A DNA stretch of 64,000 nucleotides from Aspidapion aeneum (Eukaryota; Arthropoda; Insecta; Coleoptera; Brentidae). The stretch lies in NCBI GenBank assembly GCA_963576565.1, contig OY755038.1:176194907-176258906 (forward strand), in the 5' to 3' direction. The position numbers and the translations under genes are program-made. Under the pieces are notes generated by a model. That model worked only from the letters and a program-made list of their open reading frames with translations. It made no database searches and was not told the origin of the DNA. Positions 12,641 to 24,026 of this stretch are shown here, in pieces (within the stretch, counting starts at the first letter, position 1; each line of letters starts with the position of its first letter).

Positions 12641-12810
12641 CAGTGGCGTATCTATTTTATTTGGGGAAGGAAATATTATAATAAATATTGCGTAGAACTG
12701 TTTTGCATATTGTCCAGACCACTGTATTATGTGTGTCCAAAACAAATATATTTTAAGATTTGGGAGGGAAATTTCACTTTTTTTTTTACCCTCCCGTAGT
12801 TTCGGGCCTG
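12641..12810 (+). mobile_element. Small hAT-like MITE, copy 1
   Basis: Begins CAGTGGCGTATCTA and ends GTAGTTTCGGGCCTG. A second copy, inverted, is at 30219-30388; they share an AAATAAA/TTTATTT block, a CCAGACCA-type centre and an ACCCTCCCGTAG block near one end. The CAGTGGCG(G)ATC start is typical of non-autonomous hAT elements. No clear 8-bp duplication flanks this copy. Confidence 0.6.
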
Positions 12811-12884
12811 ATACGTCTATTCACATTTAACTTTACGGTATCTATCAATTAAACTATGATATTGAATTTATAGATCAAACAAGC

Positions 12885-12960
12885 TTTCGTGAAAACAAAA
12901 GTTTTGTTTCTCTCATATTTTTCCGTGGCTAGCTTGAAAGCTCACGGGGGTCCAATTTTT
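12885..12960. repeat. Fragment of foldback element 2 family
   Basis: GTTTTGTTTCTCTCATATTT, TTCCGTGGCTAGCTTGAAAG and CACGGGGGTCCAA match, in inverted sense, the right end of the 3831-5425 element (about 5340-5410). It is a short scrap inside the 16.4-kb LTR element. Confidence 0.65.
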
Positions 12961-14327
12961 GACTTTTCATTTGGGAATACTAAGGTTTATATTTATATTT
13001 TTCAAACAAAGATCTATAGGGAGAAATGCAGTTCCTTGATTTAAATTTCATTAAGGTCGGTCGGTTATTTTTGAGTTGTCCAGCTAACTCTAGACAACAA
13101 TGGCTTATGTACAATATTCCTAATATTCTCGTAACCACATCACATGTGACGATTTTTGTGCGTTAAATTAAAAAATATATAGGATTTATATTTACAAACT
13201 AAAAAAAAAAATTGGTATTTTGATATCTATATGATATAAACTTTTTCATAAAAACTTTTTACTTTTATGTACTGGTCAACATTTTCGTAAAATCTAGATC
13301 ATTCTTCTTCTTAAAATTTTGCTACTAAGTTAATGTATAAGTATATTGGCAAAACAATGAGTTTCTACCACGTCGTGTAAAACGTTAAAAAATGAGTAAT
13401 TTACAGTGTTACACATTAGACCCGTGTGTACAGTGGGGTACTGAAACAGCTTACATAAATTTCTATCTATCATTTTTTTTTTAAACTATATTTCATTTTT
13501 ATAAATTAGACCATGAAGTAATTAAGACCTTTTGTTTCTATTTTTGTTAACCTTAAACGTGTTATTTGAGCTTTTAAACCTTCATGTTTGTTTAAGATAA
13601 TTACTAAAACTTAAACCTATTGGTTAGTATTTTTTTTGTTCATGTTAAGATTTAAAAGATATGTGAAAATGTTCGTTCGATAATTTTGATTTGTTTTATC
13701 TGTTAATGTAATTTTTTTTTGATCATAGTAATCTTTATCAACTACTAACAAAAAGTAGCCCAAAAGAAAGGTCTATTTGCCAGGCCTACTCCGTACTTTT
13801 TACTGTATGTTTTTTTTTTGAAAAGTGCTAATAACACAATGCCTTCTTAGCTAAGCTATTATATGCATAAAGTTCTATAATTTTTCAGTTAAGTTTTCTC
13901 TGCACAGTTAATCGAATAACTTCACAGTTTTGACCGCTCCTTGTGTTAGTGTCCAACGAATTTAAGTTTTCTTTCTTTTTTTTAGTATTCATTCGTTTTT
14001 TTCTTTGTGTTCCAAGAAAATGTTGGATAGATACATACATCCAGGATATTCTTAGCATATGTAAATAGCACTGAATCTCAAAAGTTTTAAGTTATTTGCA
14101 CACAGAGATAATAACTTGCGTGCGTAAATATCTTGGTAACCAAAAGATTTAGTACATTTGTTTCTTTGCTAACTTTTGTAATCTTCTTATCCTGTTTAAT
14201 AAAAAAATAATTTTTATGCAATTATCATCAGAGCATACTTTCTTTTTTTCAAAAGACTGGTTTTTTTTTTAAATGTGTTATTACTATTTTGCTGTAGTTG
14301 GACTTACTCTATACAGTAGTTGTTTAC
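12961..14327. other. Non-coding interior of the 16.4-kb element, part 2
   Basis: AT-rich, no plausible coding frame, no recognised repeat. Confidence 0.6.
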
Positions 14328-14705
14328 TACTACTATGTCGGTTTAGAACGTCTTTCTACGTTGTCCGACGCCTATTCTCCACCTCCTTCAATCATGACAG
14401 TGATCTTCCGTCAGGTTTTTTTTTTTTTGACTCATTGATCTTTGGATTGACTGTTACCATTCCAGTTTAGGACGCCCTCTTTTTCTGCGCCCTATTGGTT
14501 GCCATTCTAGGACCTGTTTTGGTAATCTTTCGTCGTTTATCCGTTGTACATGAGCATACCATATCAGTTGCCTTTTAGTGATGTCATCAGTTACGCTTCC
14601 CTCGATTCCCATTCTTTCTTTTATGATCTCATTTCTTATATGATCAGTTCTGGATATTCTCATTGATCTTTTTATTGCATCTATTTCGACACTTTCCATT
14701 GGAAT
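14328..14705 (-). pseudogene. 5'-truncated RTE-like non-LTR retrotransposon, 3' end only
   Basis: Read on the minus strand, the segment encodes the C-terminal tail seen in the 49667-51184 copy: RSMRISRTDHIRNEIIKERM, ITKRQLIWYAHVQR, LPKQVLEWQPIGRRKRGRPK. One GC-to-A/T change converts the usual WYGHVQRM to WYAHVQRI. The DNA 3' end has a short AGT repeat (ACTACTACTA on the plus strand, 14328-14337), the same tail as the copy at 53640. Truncation at about 14700 leaves no reverse transcriptase motifs. It lies inside the 16.4-kb element. Confidence 0.85.
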
Positions 14706-17700
14706 GGAATGGAAAGTGTAGTTGTTTAAATAAACGATAAATTTTTCTGAATTAGAGGTAGTTAACATTTCATCCCCTACCCATTCGTTGGCAAAAAGTT
14801 TAATTTTTTTTTTCGTAATAGCTCAAGCTACACACGTATTGAAAAACCAATAAAAAAAAATATTAATCTAGATCCTGGATCAATCTGAAAGTCAAAAGGG
14901 ACAATCTCTCTCTTGAGTTTTTAGATTAGATCGTCGATGTCAAAAAGAACAATCTTTGTTTTGAGTTTTTAAGTTTTTTTTGTTTCAATATTTGCAATTT
15001 TGACACTAAAGATATTTTTTCTCTTGCATTGCAAAAGCAAGCCTGTCTATCATTACATAGACATATATAACATAAATTAATTAAGCAATGCCTTAGCATT
15101 TTAACTTAAAATTTTGCATTTGTAGAGCTTTTATTGTTTTATTCGCCTAAAAAGTTTTTAATTATCATCTAATCCTCGTAATTTATGAGCACTCATTTAA
15201 AATTTGTACAAACTTGTTTTAATTTTTAATAACTACGAGACCGATTTTAATGAAAAGAAAAATAATAGTGTCTAAACACTATGTCAAAAGCATAATAAAT
15301 TCATTAAATGATGTTTTAAAGAAAAAGTTTTATTATATTTGTTTAAACCATGTATAGAATTAGTGTTATAACTTCGTTTTCTTTTATAGGTGAAGACCAT
15401 GACATTCAACAACTGTAGAGGTCTACGATTCTTCGACTTCCCTCAAAAATTTTACTTAATTAATGTTTTTATTTTCAGGAATTTTATTGTTTTGTATTGA
15501 GTTGTAAATGACTGACACATCAAGTTGAAAGTTTTTAAGAACAATTTGTTATAAAATTGTTTAGTAATTTTTGAGATATTTTTATAAATGACAAAAGTCT
15601 ATTACTATCTGTTGAGTAAATATGTGAGAGGGAAGTATTTTTGAATTAAAGCGTCCTAGAATTTTCTTTTAACGTAACTTTGATATGGCTATATGGTATG
15701 GCAAAATGGATCTGTGTTTGTTATATGCATCTTTTGATGTATAAGGAATGTTATAAAACAATAGACCAATAATAATTCGCCAAGTGGAATCGTCGCGTTT
15801 TCTTTTTCTTTTGTTGTTTTTTGTAAGACGAGGGCGAATTAATTTTTTCGCTGTTTGTATCATTATAATATAGATTATTTTATAAAATGTTTTTTTTATG
15901 GAATGAGTGTTTTTAGCTGGATTTTAAACTGCCCCAGTCATTGAGAAGAAGGCTGAGGAGTAAATTGGGAAAATTTTTCTTCTCCACTCGAGAGGGTGTT
16001 TCTATGGTATACCTATAATTAAAATTTTCAATTGGTCTATATTTGTTTTGTTTGTTGCCGTATCTCCTAATATCGTGACTCAATTTTGAAAGATAGGGTT
16101 GCGGTAGAGTCAGTTAAATGTTTTAACCAATCTTTATCAAGAAAACTACTGAATTAATAATCGTCATGTTATAGCTTACATGGTCTACAGGTGAACTGGT
16201 CTAAAACAGCGGAAAAATATATGGGTTGGATTTTTGGGTTTCTTTCAAGTCAAGTCATTTTGTAAAAATGGGAATTTAAATTTGGGAAAAACTATTCAAG
16301 GTAGAGGTAAAACTTTACCTATGAAACGAATAAAAAGTTATATCAGGGTAGGTTAATGAAGACAGTGACGTCACACCTAGTAGATTTCAGTAAGAGACCT
16401 AGGTAATTTTCTATTTCGTCATGTCGGGAACTCATTTTTGAGTTATACTGGATAAACAATAGACCGAAAAATTTATTTAACACGAAGATGTAGACTAGTT
16501 TCTTTCTTCGTCATACACCTGTGGTTTTCTATCTTCAGAATGTGGCCACTACCTGTAAGTGTGGAATTCACAGTGTCTTAGGTTTTCTAATTAGGGAGAC
16601 AAAAGCGTTGTCGTTGAATAAATTTTATATTTCACAATACAATTTTCAATATAAAAAATGGTAGATCTACCTATTCTTTTTATTGTGACGAAACATGATT
16701 TAGATTTGGTATACAAGAGTCACTATACGTTTTTGAAACCTGTGTTGAAGTGATGATGGGATATTATTTTAAAACAGGTTTTATGGTAGACATTTGGACA
16801 ATTTTTCTGACTTGGTTAAAAAAATAGGTTAAGTAGATTATATTTGAGATAGTAACTAAAAGTTAGGATTTTTAGAAATTTAGTGTTTAATGGTATAGGA
16901 ATAGGAAAAACCTAGAAGATACAACCATAAAGAGTAGACGACTCTTGAGTCATGCCATATCAAATGAAAACCGTTATATTTTTATCAGTGATATTTAAAA
17001 AAAAAGATATTAACATCAAGAAATAATCAGAGATTGGAAAAACAGACAAGAACAGCAGAATAAAGAAGTATTTTCTTTCATTATAAAATTTTATGATCAA
17101 ATTTTTACTCTTTTTACTTTATAGGGTTGATAAGCCATTTAGGCTAATCTTTATGTCATTTGGTAATATTTACATTATGAAATTTATATATTTTCTTTTG
17201 TCTTGACATTTTATAAATAAAACCACTGTCTTTGGCTTTAGCAGTGATAACACCTATATACTAACGAAAAAGTCTCATTTGAATTAGAAAGTTTTAAAAC
17301 AAAAACATCTTAATGGAAGAGTATATTTAAAATCAAGTAAATAAAATCTTTGTATAAAAAATTTTTAGTGTACAGCAAACAACTGTTTTTTTTTCTGTAA
17401 AATGTTACCCGTCAAACTAATTACCATAAAAACTAAGTGCATAAGCACAAATTTTATAAAAAAATAGCTAATTAGTTGTGGAGATTGGTAGTTGGCATAA
17501 CAATCGCTGGACTTAGAGACAGTGTCTCTATCGCGTTATGCCACAGTTCTATCGTGAGGTATACAGAGCTTTTGTAACCTATTATTATACGTGAAAACCA
17601 ATTCTTTATCTCTTTTGGACTTTGCTTTAGTAGAAGTAAATTGTATCTTTTCAGATAATATCTGTATCAATCATCTGTCAGATATGTAATTTTAATCTTG

Positions 17701-20700
17701 TTTTTTGTGTTACACGGAAAAAGTGTAATACTTAACTTTTTATTATTTTGGTAAAGTCATTTTTTTTTCTAGTGACTAGAACATTTTAGATATTTTGTAA
17801 ACTTTTAATTGTTTTTTTTATTTTTGTTATATTTTAAAAAAACAAAATATCATTTTATTTTTTGTTAAAATCCACATATGCCTTTTGGTTTTGTTCTTTT
17901 ATGATGGATATGTGTGTTATAGTAAATCAACGTAACGTAATGGTTAAAGTATTAACGTAAAATCGATTATATATAGTATATTTTAGAGTCCATTATTTCA
18001 AAAAAGCTTTGTTTTTTTTAAATAGGGATCATTTGCTAAGATCCTATAAACCGAATAAAAACTACGTCATCAACGGTTAAAATTTTTTCGATTTATGTAC
18101 ATATATTTTTTTTTCCATTTTGAAGTCATTCTCGAATCCAATTGGATATTATCATTGCTAAGATACATTTTTCTATTTTTTTTCTCTTCTCATTATATTA
18201 TAACTTGACAAAATCAATATTATCTAAATTAATAACATTTGATTCTTTAAAACTATTTTTGAATTTTTGTATTGTTTACCAATAAAACAATATTTTATTT
18301 TTTATGTTTTTCTCCTATATGGAAAATATTGGCCTGTACGAACTTTAAGTACAGTCTGTACCATTTAAGCCAAGCAAATTCCATTTTAAGGATAAATTTT
18401 GATAATTTTTTTTTTTATTTTGATATTTTTTAAAATCTACACTATATTAAACAACTTAAAAAAAAATCTCCACTTTTCTTTTACTCTATGAGTACAATTG
18501 TTTTTGTAGAACTTTTCTTTTGGTAACTATGACAAATCACAAAAATGTGTTTTCTAAAAATGTTTTTTTTTAGTAGTTTGTTCCTTTCTGTTTGCTGTCC
18601 TAGTTAATCGATAAAATAAAAATATTCTCTATAACGTCATTATTAAAATGATGATATGCTAGTGCACAGGCATAGCACTAATCAAGAACACCTAAATTAT
18701 TATTTTTGTACTATTTTTATTTCTATTATCATCTTTAAGTAATTTTGTTGTTACTAAGGCCTATACATGATTGGCTCTATTAAAGATAAACAAAAAGTAA
18801 TTTATGTATACTTTTTGCGTAAATAATCAAATCATTAAATCACTAGTTGATCGTTTAAGGAAAACTTAGCGTAAAACTTAGTCTTTCTAAGATCAGTGTT
18901 TATTTTTCGTATATTAGCAAGCATTATTTCATTTATTATTATTTTTATTATTATTTTTTAAAATATTTGCTCATTTTAAGTCTTGCGTGATCTAAAGAAC
19001 CTTATCGTTTAAGATACCTTTTGATTTTTTTTGTCAACTTATTAAATTGAAAAAAAAGTATGTTATACCTAAAATATTTTAAAGTTTTTTTTATTATTTT
19101 TTTCATATGTTCGAAGTAAGCCCTTGCCTGCTTGGACTCTAAATAGTACTTATTTAGTAGTTTTGGAAAAATAAGAAATGAGTTTGTCACCCAAGAGAGT
19201 TTTTTTCTTTTCATAACACCAAAAAGAGTCGATTGAAGCAACGACCAACTGTCATTTTTGTTTAATTTTTTTTTGTCATTCGCTTCAATTGGAATATAAT
19301 AAGACATAATTTTATTTAAAATTTTATTATCAACTAAGTTTATTTTATTTTGTTTGTTTTGATTCATGCACTTTAAAATCGTCTATCGCCACCTGTGTAT
19401 GTGTGTATGAAATTCGATAAAAACCTAAATTGGTCAAATTTTAAAACATTTGCTTACATTAAGTCAAGTATTTTGAAGCAAAGATGTCTAATTTTCAAAC
19501 AATGACATCAATAATAACCTACTTTGTTTTGCTGCTGTTCTTAGTTTTTCAAAATTGTGTGAAAACAGCTTACAATTAATTGGAAAATAAAATAAAATAC
19601 AAATTAGTTAGAAAATGAAAAACCCAACTTCATTTTCAAACATACTAAAATCACACCGAAAATCAATCTGAAAGGAAAAATATTTTTCACGTTTAAAGAA
19701 AAATTATTTAGCAAGATCTATGGAAAAGAAAGTTTAAATTGAAACAGGTAATGTTTCAGGAAAGAAATTTTAAAGAAAATTCGGAAAAAATGTGAAAAAT
19801 TCTAGGAGGAGCTTTATTCTAAGTGATTTTGAAAAGTGTATATTCATCTGGCTGGATTCGTTCTATTTATATTTGTTCTTTAATTTTTTGTAAAATTGAT
19901 TTCTTCTCTATTGAAATATTATATACTGATTTGTTCTATATTGAATCATTGTATTTGATTTGTTCTAATAAAAAATATTATATTTGGATTTGTTCTACTT
20001 AAAAAAAAAATCTATGTGGATTTGTTTCATTTGAGATTATTCTATCTGTTCTATTTGATTTTCTTTATAAAATTTAAATTTTTTTTTGTATCATTAAAAT
20101 CTTAACTATGATAAAAAAACTTGTATTTCAGTTTTTGCATCATTTTGTGTTTGTTTTTGCTAACTTCTATTTATTTTCAGTTGTTCTTTCGATCACATGA
20201 GTTATTTTTATATGATTTGTTTTTGCTTCGATAGAGTATTCCATGTTTGTTTTAAAGTTTATTAAGTGAACCTGGTAGGGTTGTTTTTTTTTATTACACT
20301 GAGAGCAATAAACCAACTTAAATTTTTTCAAATATTGTCAACTAAACGTTTTTTTTTCTCGTTATTGTAAATTAATTTTGTCTTAAAGTATTTGAATTTT
20401 TTATAAATTATTGTCAAATAAACGTATTTTTTTTTATACGGTATAAATATATTTTAAAGTTTTAAAATAATCAATTTTAATATTTCAGTTTGTGTTTGTA
20501 ATTTCTTACTTGTATCTTTGTTTTAAAATTTGTTTTTTTTATGCAAACACGTTTTTTTGGGTTAGACAACCTTTTGTAGGTTCTTTACTGTCTAACTAGT
20601 TTTAGATCACCTAAAACTTATTTATGAGATATAATCATAAAATCAAAAAATTTAAATTTTTTTTTATTTTTTTTAAATAATATTTTTTTAAACAAATATT

Positions 20701-20758
20701 TTTGTTTTACATAAGGTTGGTTTATTGTTATTAAAAACATTGTTTTTCTTGTATTAAA
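14706..20758. other. Non-coding interior of the 16.4-kb element, part 3
   Basis: Six kilobases of AT-rich DNA. The longest frame (19002-19367, minus, 121 codons) is dominated by Lys, Asn, Leu and Phe as expected for AT-rich noise and has no recognised motif. Around 19860-20060 there is a loose repetition of TTTGTTCTAT-type phrases. Nothing else recognised. Confidence 0.6.
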
Positions 20759-21569
20759 ATGATTTTGTTTTTAGGTCAGCTATTGCAAAGTGTTATCAAC
20801 CAACCAACAAATTTCTTCCACAAACAGTTTAATCAACCAAGCAGCCATTCCACCATTAAAGTCATTAGATCTGCCAAGCAGCCATCATCACTACAATCGA
20901 CGTCTTCTTACCGTCGCTGTGCAAACCTGCAATTGAACATTTCTTTCCAAATTCAATACAGAGTCTGCTGTTCACCCTTAGTTTCAAAGATGGCCAATGT
21001 GGAAACTCAGCTCTTGCTGCGTACCTAGTGTTTGTTTAACACTATGGAGGAAACGGTTTGGGTTGGAGACTCCCTTAATTTATTTACGTTAACTTAAATC
21101 ACTTTTTTTTTGTCTCCACAAATTTCTGCATAAGCGTGTATATAATATATACCTTAATGTAATAGTTTTCGAACAATATGTGTTAAAATTATATATTTCT
21201 ATATATTTTTCGGTTTATTTGTCAATTTTATTTTGCCCTCATTTAATTTAAGTTATCGTTGTTATTAAGCTGCACTGATATTCTGATTCTTTCAGTACTG
21301 TTTGGCATCTACTGATCATTCACCATGGTTGTTGCTGACTAGCTGATCTAAGATGTTGTACCTGATCCAGTGTTGCTGTTTTGTTCCAGAATGGAACTTC
21401 AAGTTTGTTCCAGCCAGAATGTTTGTTGACCATCATCCACAGAAGAAAAATGGAAACGAAGAGCGTTATAGTTTTAGTTTAGATTTGTGTTGTCTGCACT
21501 ACTTAATGCTTGTTGTTATAAACCATTTTATTTCGACTTGCGTTTAAAAAAAATTGTTTATACTTAATC
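20759..21569 (+). other. Less AT-rich 3' interior of the 16.4-kb element
   Basis: Base composition changes near 20770: Ser/Gln-rich frame 20759-21028 (QPSSHSTIK, SAKQPSSLQSTSSYRR) follows a T-rich tract ending TTTTTAG, which resembles a splice acceptor. The protein has no family I recognise. This could be a remnant of a terminal exon or a conserved RNA region of the element; I do not call a gene. Confidence 0.3.
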
Positions 21570-21581
21570 AGGGGGGAGTAA
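21570..21581 (+). promoter_or_regulatory. Polypurine tract of the 16.4-kb element
   Basis: AGGGGGGAGTAA directly abuts the TGTAAC start of the right LTR. A purine run at this place primes plus-strand DNA synthesis in LTR elements and confirms the orientation. Confidence 0.85.
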
Positions 21582-22854
21582 TGTAACAAAACGGGATTTG
21601 AGCATAAATGGTATTTTTGCCAATTATAAGTTTTTAAAGATTTTTAATTAAATATTGTTTTGACATCAACAAGCATTAATTACATGCAAGACTAGGTTAA
21701 GATTAAGTAAAATTTATGGCAACTCGGCGACTTGTTTTTAGGCATGTTTTCAGGTTCGCTGTATTTTAATAAAAGTTGTATTCGGCTAATGTGTCCTTTG
21801 AGCCACTAACATCAAAATAATTCTTATTTTGTAACTGGAAACAAATTTTAAACTATTTTCAATTAAAAAAAAACACACTGTGTAAATTTACTTTTTAACG
21901 GGTTTTTAAGTCTGGCTTACATTGCTATTTTGTCTCTTAGTGGAGCGCTTAAAGCGCAGTCTATCTCTTTCTCGCCAAGGCGAAAGGGAGTAGAATTCTA
22001 GCCAATCAACGCCAAGATATTTGTCCCTTCAAGCGCAGCGTCGCTTTAACTGAGACGGGAAACTTTCGAAAGTCGTCAGGGATTTTACTCTTTAGTTTGT
22101 CTTTGCCTAGTACGGTACACTTTCATTTACACTTCTTAAGGGGGGTTTTATTTCAACTGGGGAAATTTATCAATTATTTTAACATTGTATAAAACTGTTA
22201 ACTTTAATATTCATAATTATTTTGGTCTTTTCTTTTAGAGTTTATTGATTGTAAAGTCATTAATTATTACTGTTTCCAGTGTTTTGAAATAATGTGTTTA
22301 ACTGTTTTATGGTTTTTTATCAACAAAATACAAACCATTCGTTGCCCTAAAATCGGCATTTTCAATTAATAACATATCCCAAACCTAAACAGTAATATTA
22401 AGTAAATTAAACAGTTGATTGAATAGTTTCACTCATTCAATCAACGTTTAAGATGTTGATAAATATATATATTTACAACAAATATATAAAAGGTTTATAA
22501 AACCTAAAAGTTTAAGAAGTGTAAATATTTGAATATAAAAGTTCAATGGTAGTAAAAATTTGATATTTAAATAATAAATATTAGAAGTGAAAGTGTGAAG
22601 CTGCAAGAAGAAAATTGAAAAGGTATGTATGATTATCCTATTAGTTATACATTTGAGAAAAACGTTTATAGCATACTTTTCCTCCAAGAACCGCCAAATT
22701 CCCTTTCGAGATCGTGTAAATTTAATAACATATAGTAACATTTAATCTTTTTATAATTTATATAAGTTGTAGCCTAAGTTGGTAGTTTACAATATTTAAG
22801 CCTTGGCCACTTGAGGTGACAGTACCACTGTCACACACACAGGCCCCTGATACA
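21582..22854 (+). repeat. 3' LTR of the 16.4-kb element
   Basis: Same length as the 5' LTR with one substitution found by direct reading (T at 21895 against C at 6762). Followed by the ACAC target duplication. Confidence 0.93.
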
Positions 22855-22858
22855 ACAC

Positions 22859-23480
22859 AATTCGCGCATAAATTTTATTTATCAGGATCAATATAAGTCA
22901 ACACATGGAGCAAAGATCCAAAAAAAAACAAAGATGGATATGTGTATTTAAGTAAGTTGATTAAAAGAAACCGACTTTTAGAGAAGGTATTATTAGGGAC
23001 TTATTGCAAAATCAAGTGTTAGCTTGCGCTACATGTCGCGGTTCTTTTTAAAATTTAAAACCACACAATTGGACTAGAAGCAAGGTACATTTTTCTGCGC
23101 TTGGGACATGCGCAACAAGAACCAGAGAGATTCCTGCACGACCGCCTTGAGAAAATGGCGTGTTAATTACTTTGTCCAATTTATTACTAATTTCTATACT
23201 TGAAAGTGCTCGGTTTGTGGACTAAAATCATAGAACTGGAATCTTCAGCCCTTCAGCTACGTGATGTTATCATTAGATCCTGACAAGGGCCCCTGACACG
23301 TGAAGAAACTGGCTGCACATCGGTGAGTACTCTTGTTTTCGACTTTCAGTTGTGTGGTTACAGCGATTTTCCTATGGACTCTTAATTTTCGTGATTCCGT
23401 ATCAATTATTATGTTTGTTCGCGATTTGGTTTAATAAAAATATATACGCAGTTATCGTTTTTATTACTGCGGGCAAACAT
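22859..23480 (-). mobile_element. BEL/Pao LTR, middle portion
   Basis: 22859-22990 matches 1690-1800 of the solo LTR (TTCGCGC, TTTATTTATCAGGATCAATA, ACATGGAGCAAAG). Beyond about 23000 the solo copy has no counterpart and the sequence is not recognised; it includes a moderately GC-rich stretch (23100-23330) without a usable frame. Confidence 0.5.
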
Positions 23481-23514
23481 CAAGCCAGGCAGTGTTGGGC
23501 AGTATTCTGATTTG

Positions 23515-23870
23515 GTGTATTTTGACCTATCTTAGCAATATCATCGCGATGTCTGTCTGTGGGTGTGTGTGTGTGCGTGTGTTTGTCTGTGTAATACAAT
23601 AGTTTCTATACCGCTGAACTCATTTTCATGAAATTCGTTTGAAAAAAAGTGTTTGATATTGTAACGAGCTGATCAACGTCCATTAATGCTAATGACAGCT
23701 TAAAAGTAAGAAATATGCTAACTTTTTAACGGAGCATCTCGTCAATATGCGGTTTTCGGAATATAGTAAAACGCATTTTTATTAATAATTTGTGTTATAA
23801 CCAAAAACTTCGTAGAAGGTTTTGTTTCTGAAATATTTACAAAAAACTGTTTTCAAGGCCGATATAGCAT
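23515..23870. repeat. Half copy of foldback element 3
   Basis: CTATCTTAGCAATATCATCG, GATGTCTGTCTGTG, a GT-rich run, CGAGCTGATCAACG, ATTAATGCTAATGACAG and AACTTTTTAACGGAGCATC match one arm of the element at 26632-27374. Only one arm is present and no terminal repeat was found. Confidence 0.7.
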
Positions 23871-24026
23871 GGAGTATGCTAATAGGCTAGGAAGTTATCA
23901 GATCCGCTGATCCATTTAATAAAATGGTGTTTATTTAAAAAGAAATTATTAATTATTTAAACCTAAAAACTAATAATTTTAAACTTCAAATAATAAATAA
24001 ATTATTAGTAATGCTATAACTTAACT

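Larger units (their letters stand above)
6449..22854 (+). mobile_element. 16.4-kb non-coding LTR retrotransposon (LARD-like)
   Basis: Two direct repeats of exactly 1273 bp (6449-7721 and 21582-22854) begin TGTAACAAAACGGG and end CCCCTGATACA. Read line by line they differ at one position (C at 6762, T at 21895). ACAC flanks the element on both sides (6445-6448 and 22855-22858). A TGG-initial primer site follows the left LTR and a G-rich tract precedes the right one, so the orientation is plus. The 13,860-bp interior has no frame over 121 codons and none that resembles gag, protease, reverse transcriptase, RNase H or integrase. Known category: large retrotransposon derivatives, which use proteins supplied in trans. 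The near-identical LTRs imply a recent insertion, into an older BEL LTR. Confidence 0.9.

Noticed and set aside
19002..19367. 121-codon minus frame in the large LTR element
   Set aside because: AT-driven composition (Lys, Asn, Leu, Phe), no domain, and isolated from any other coding signal.
23550..23600. CRISPR-like or other short regular repeat
   Set aside because: A plain GT/TG-rich microsatellite stretch within a foldback arm; no spacers.
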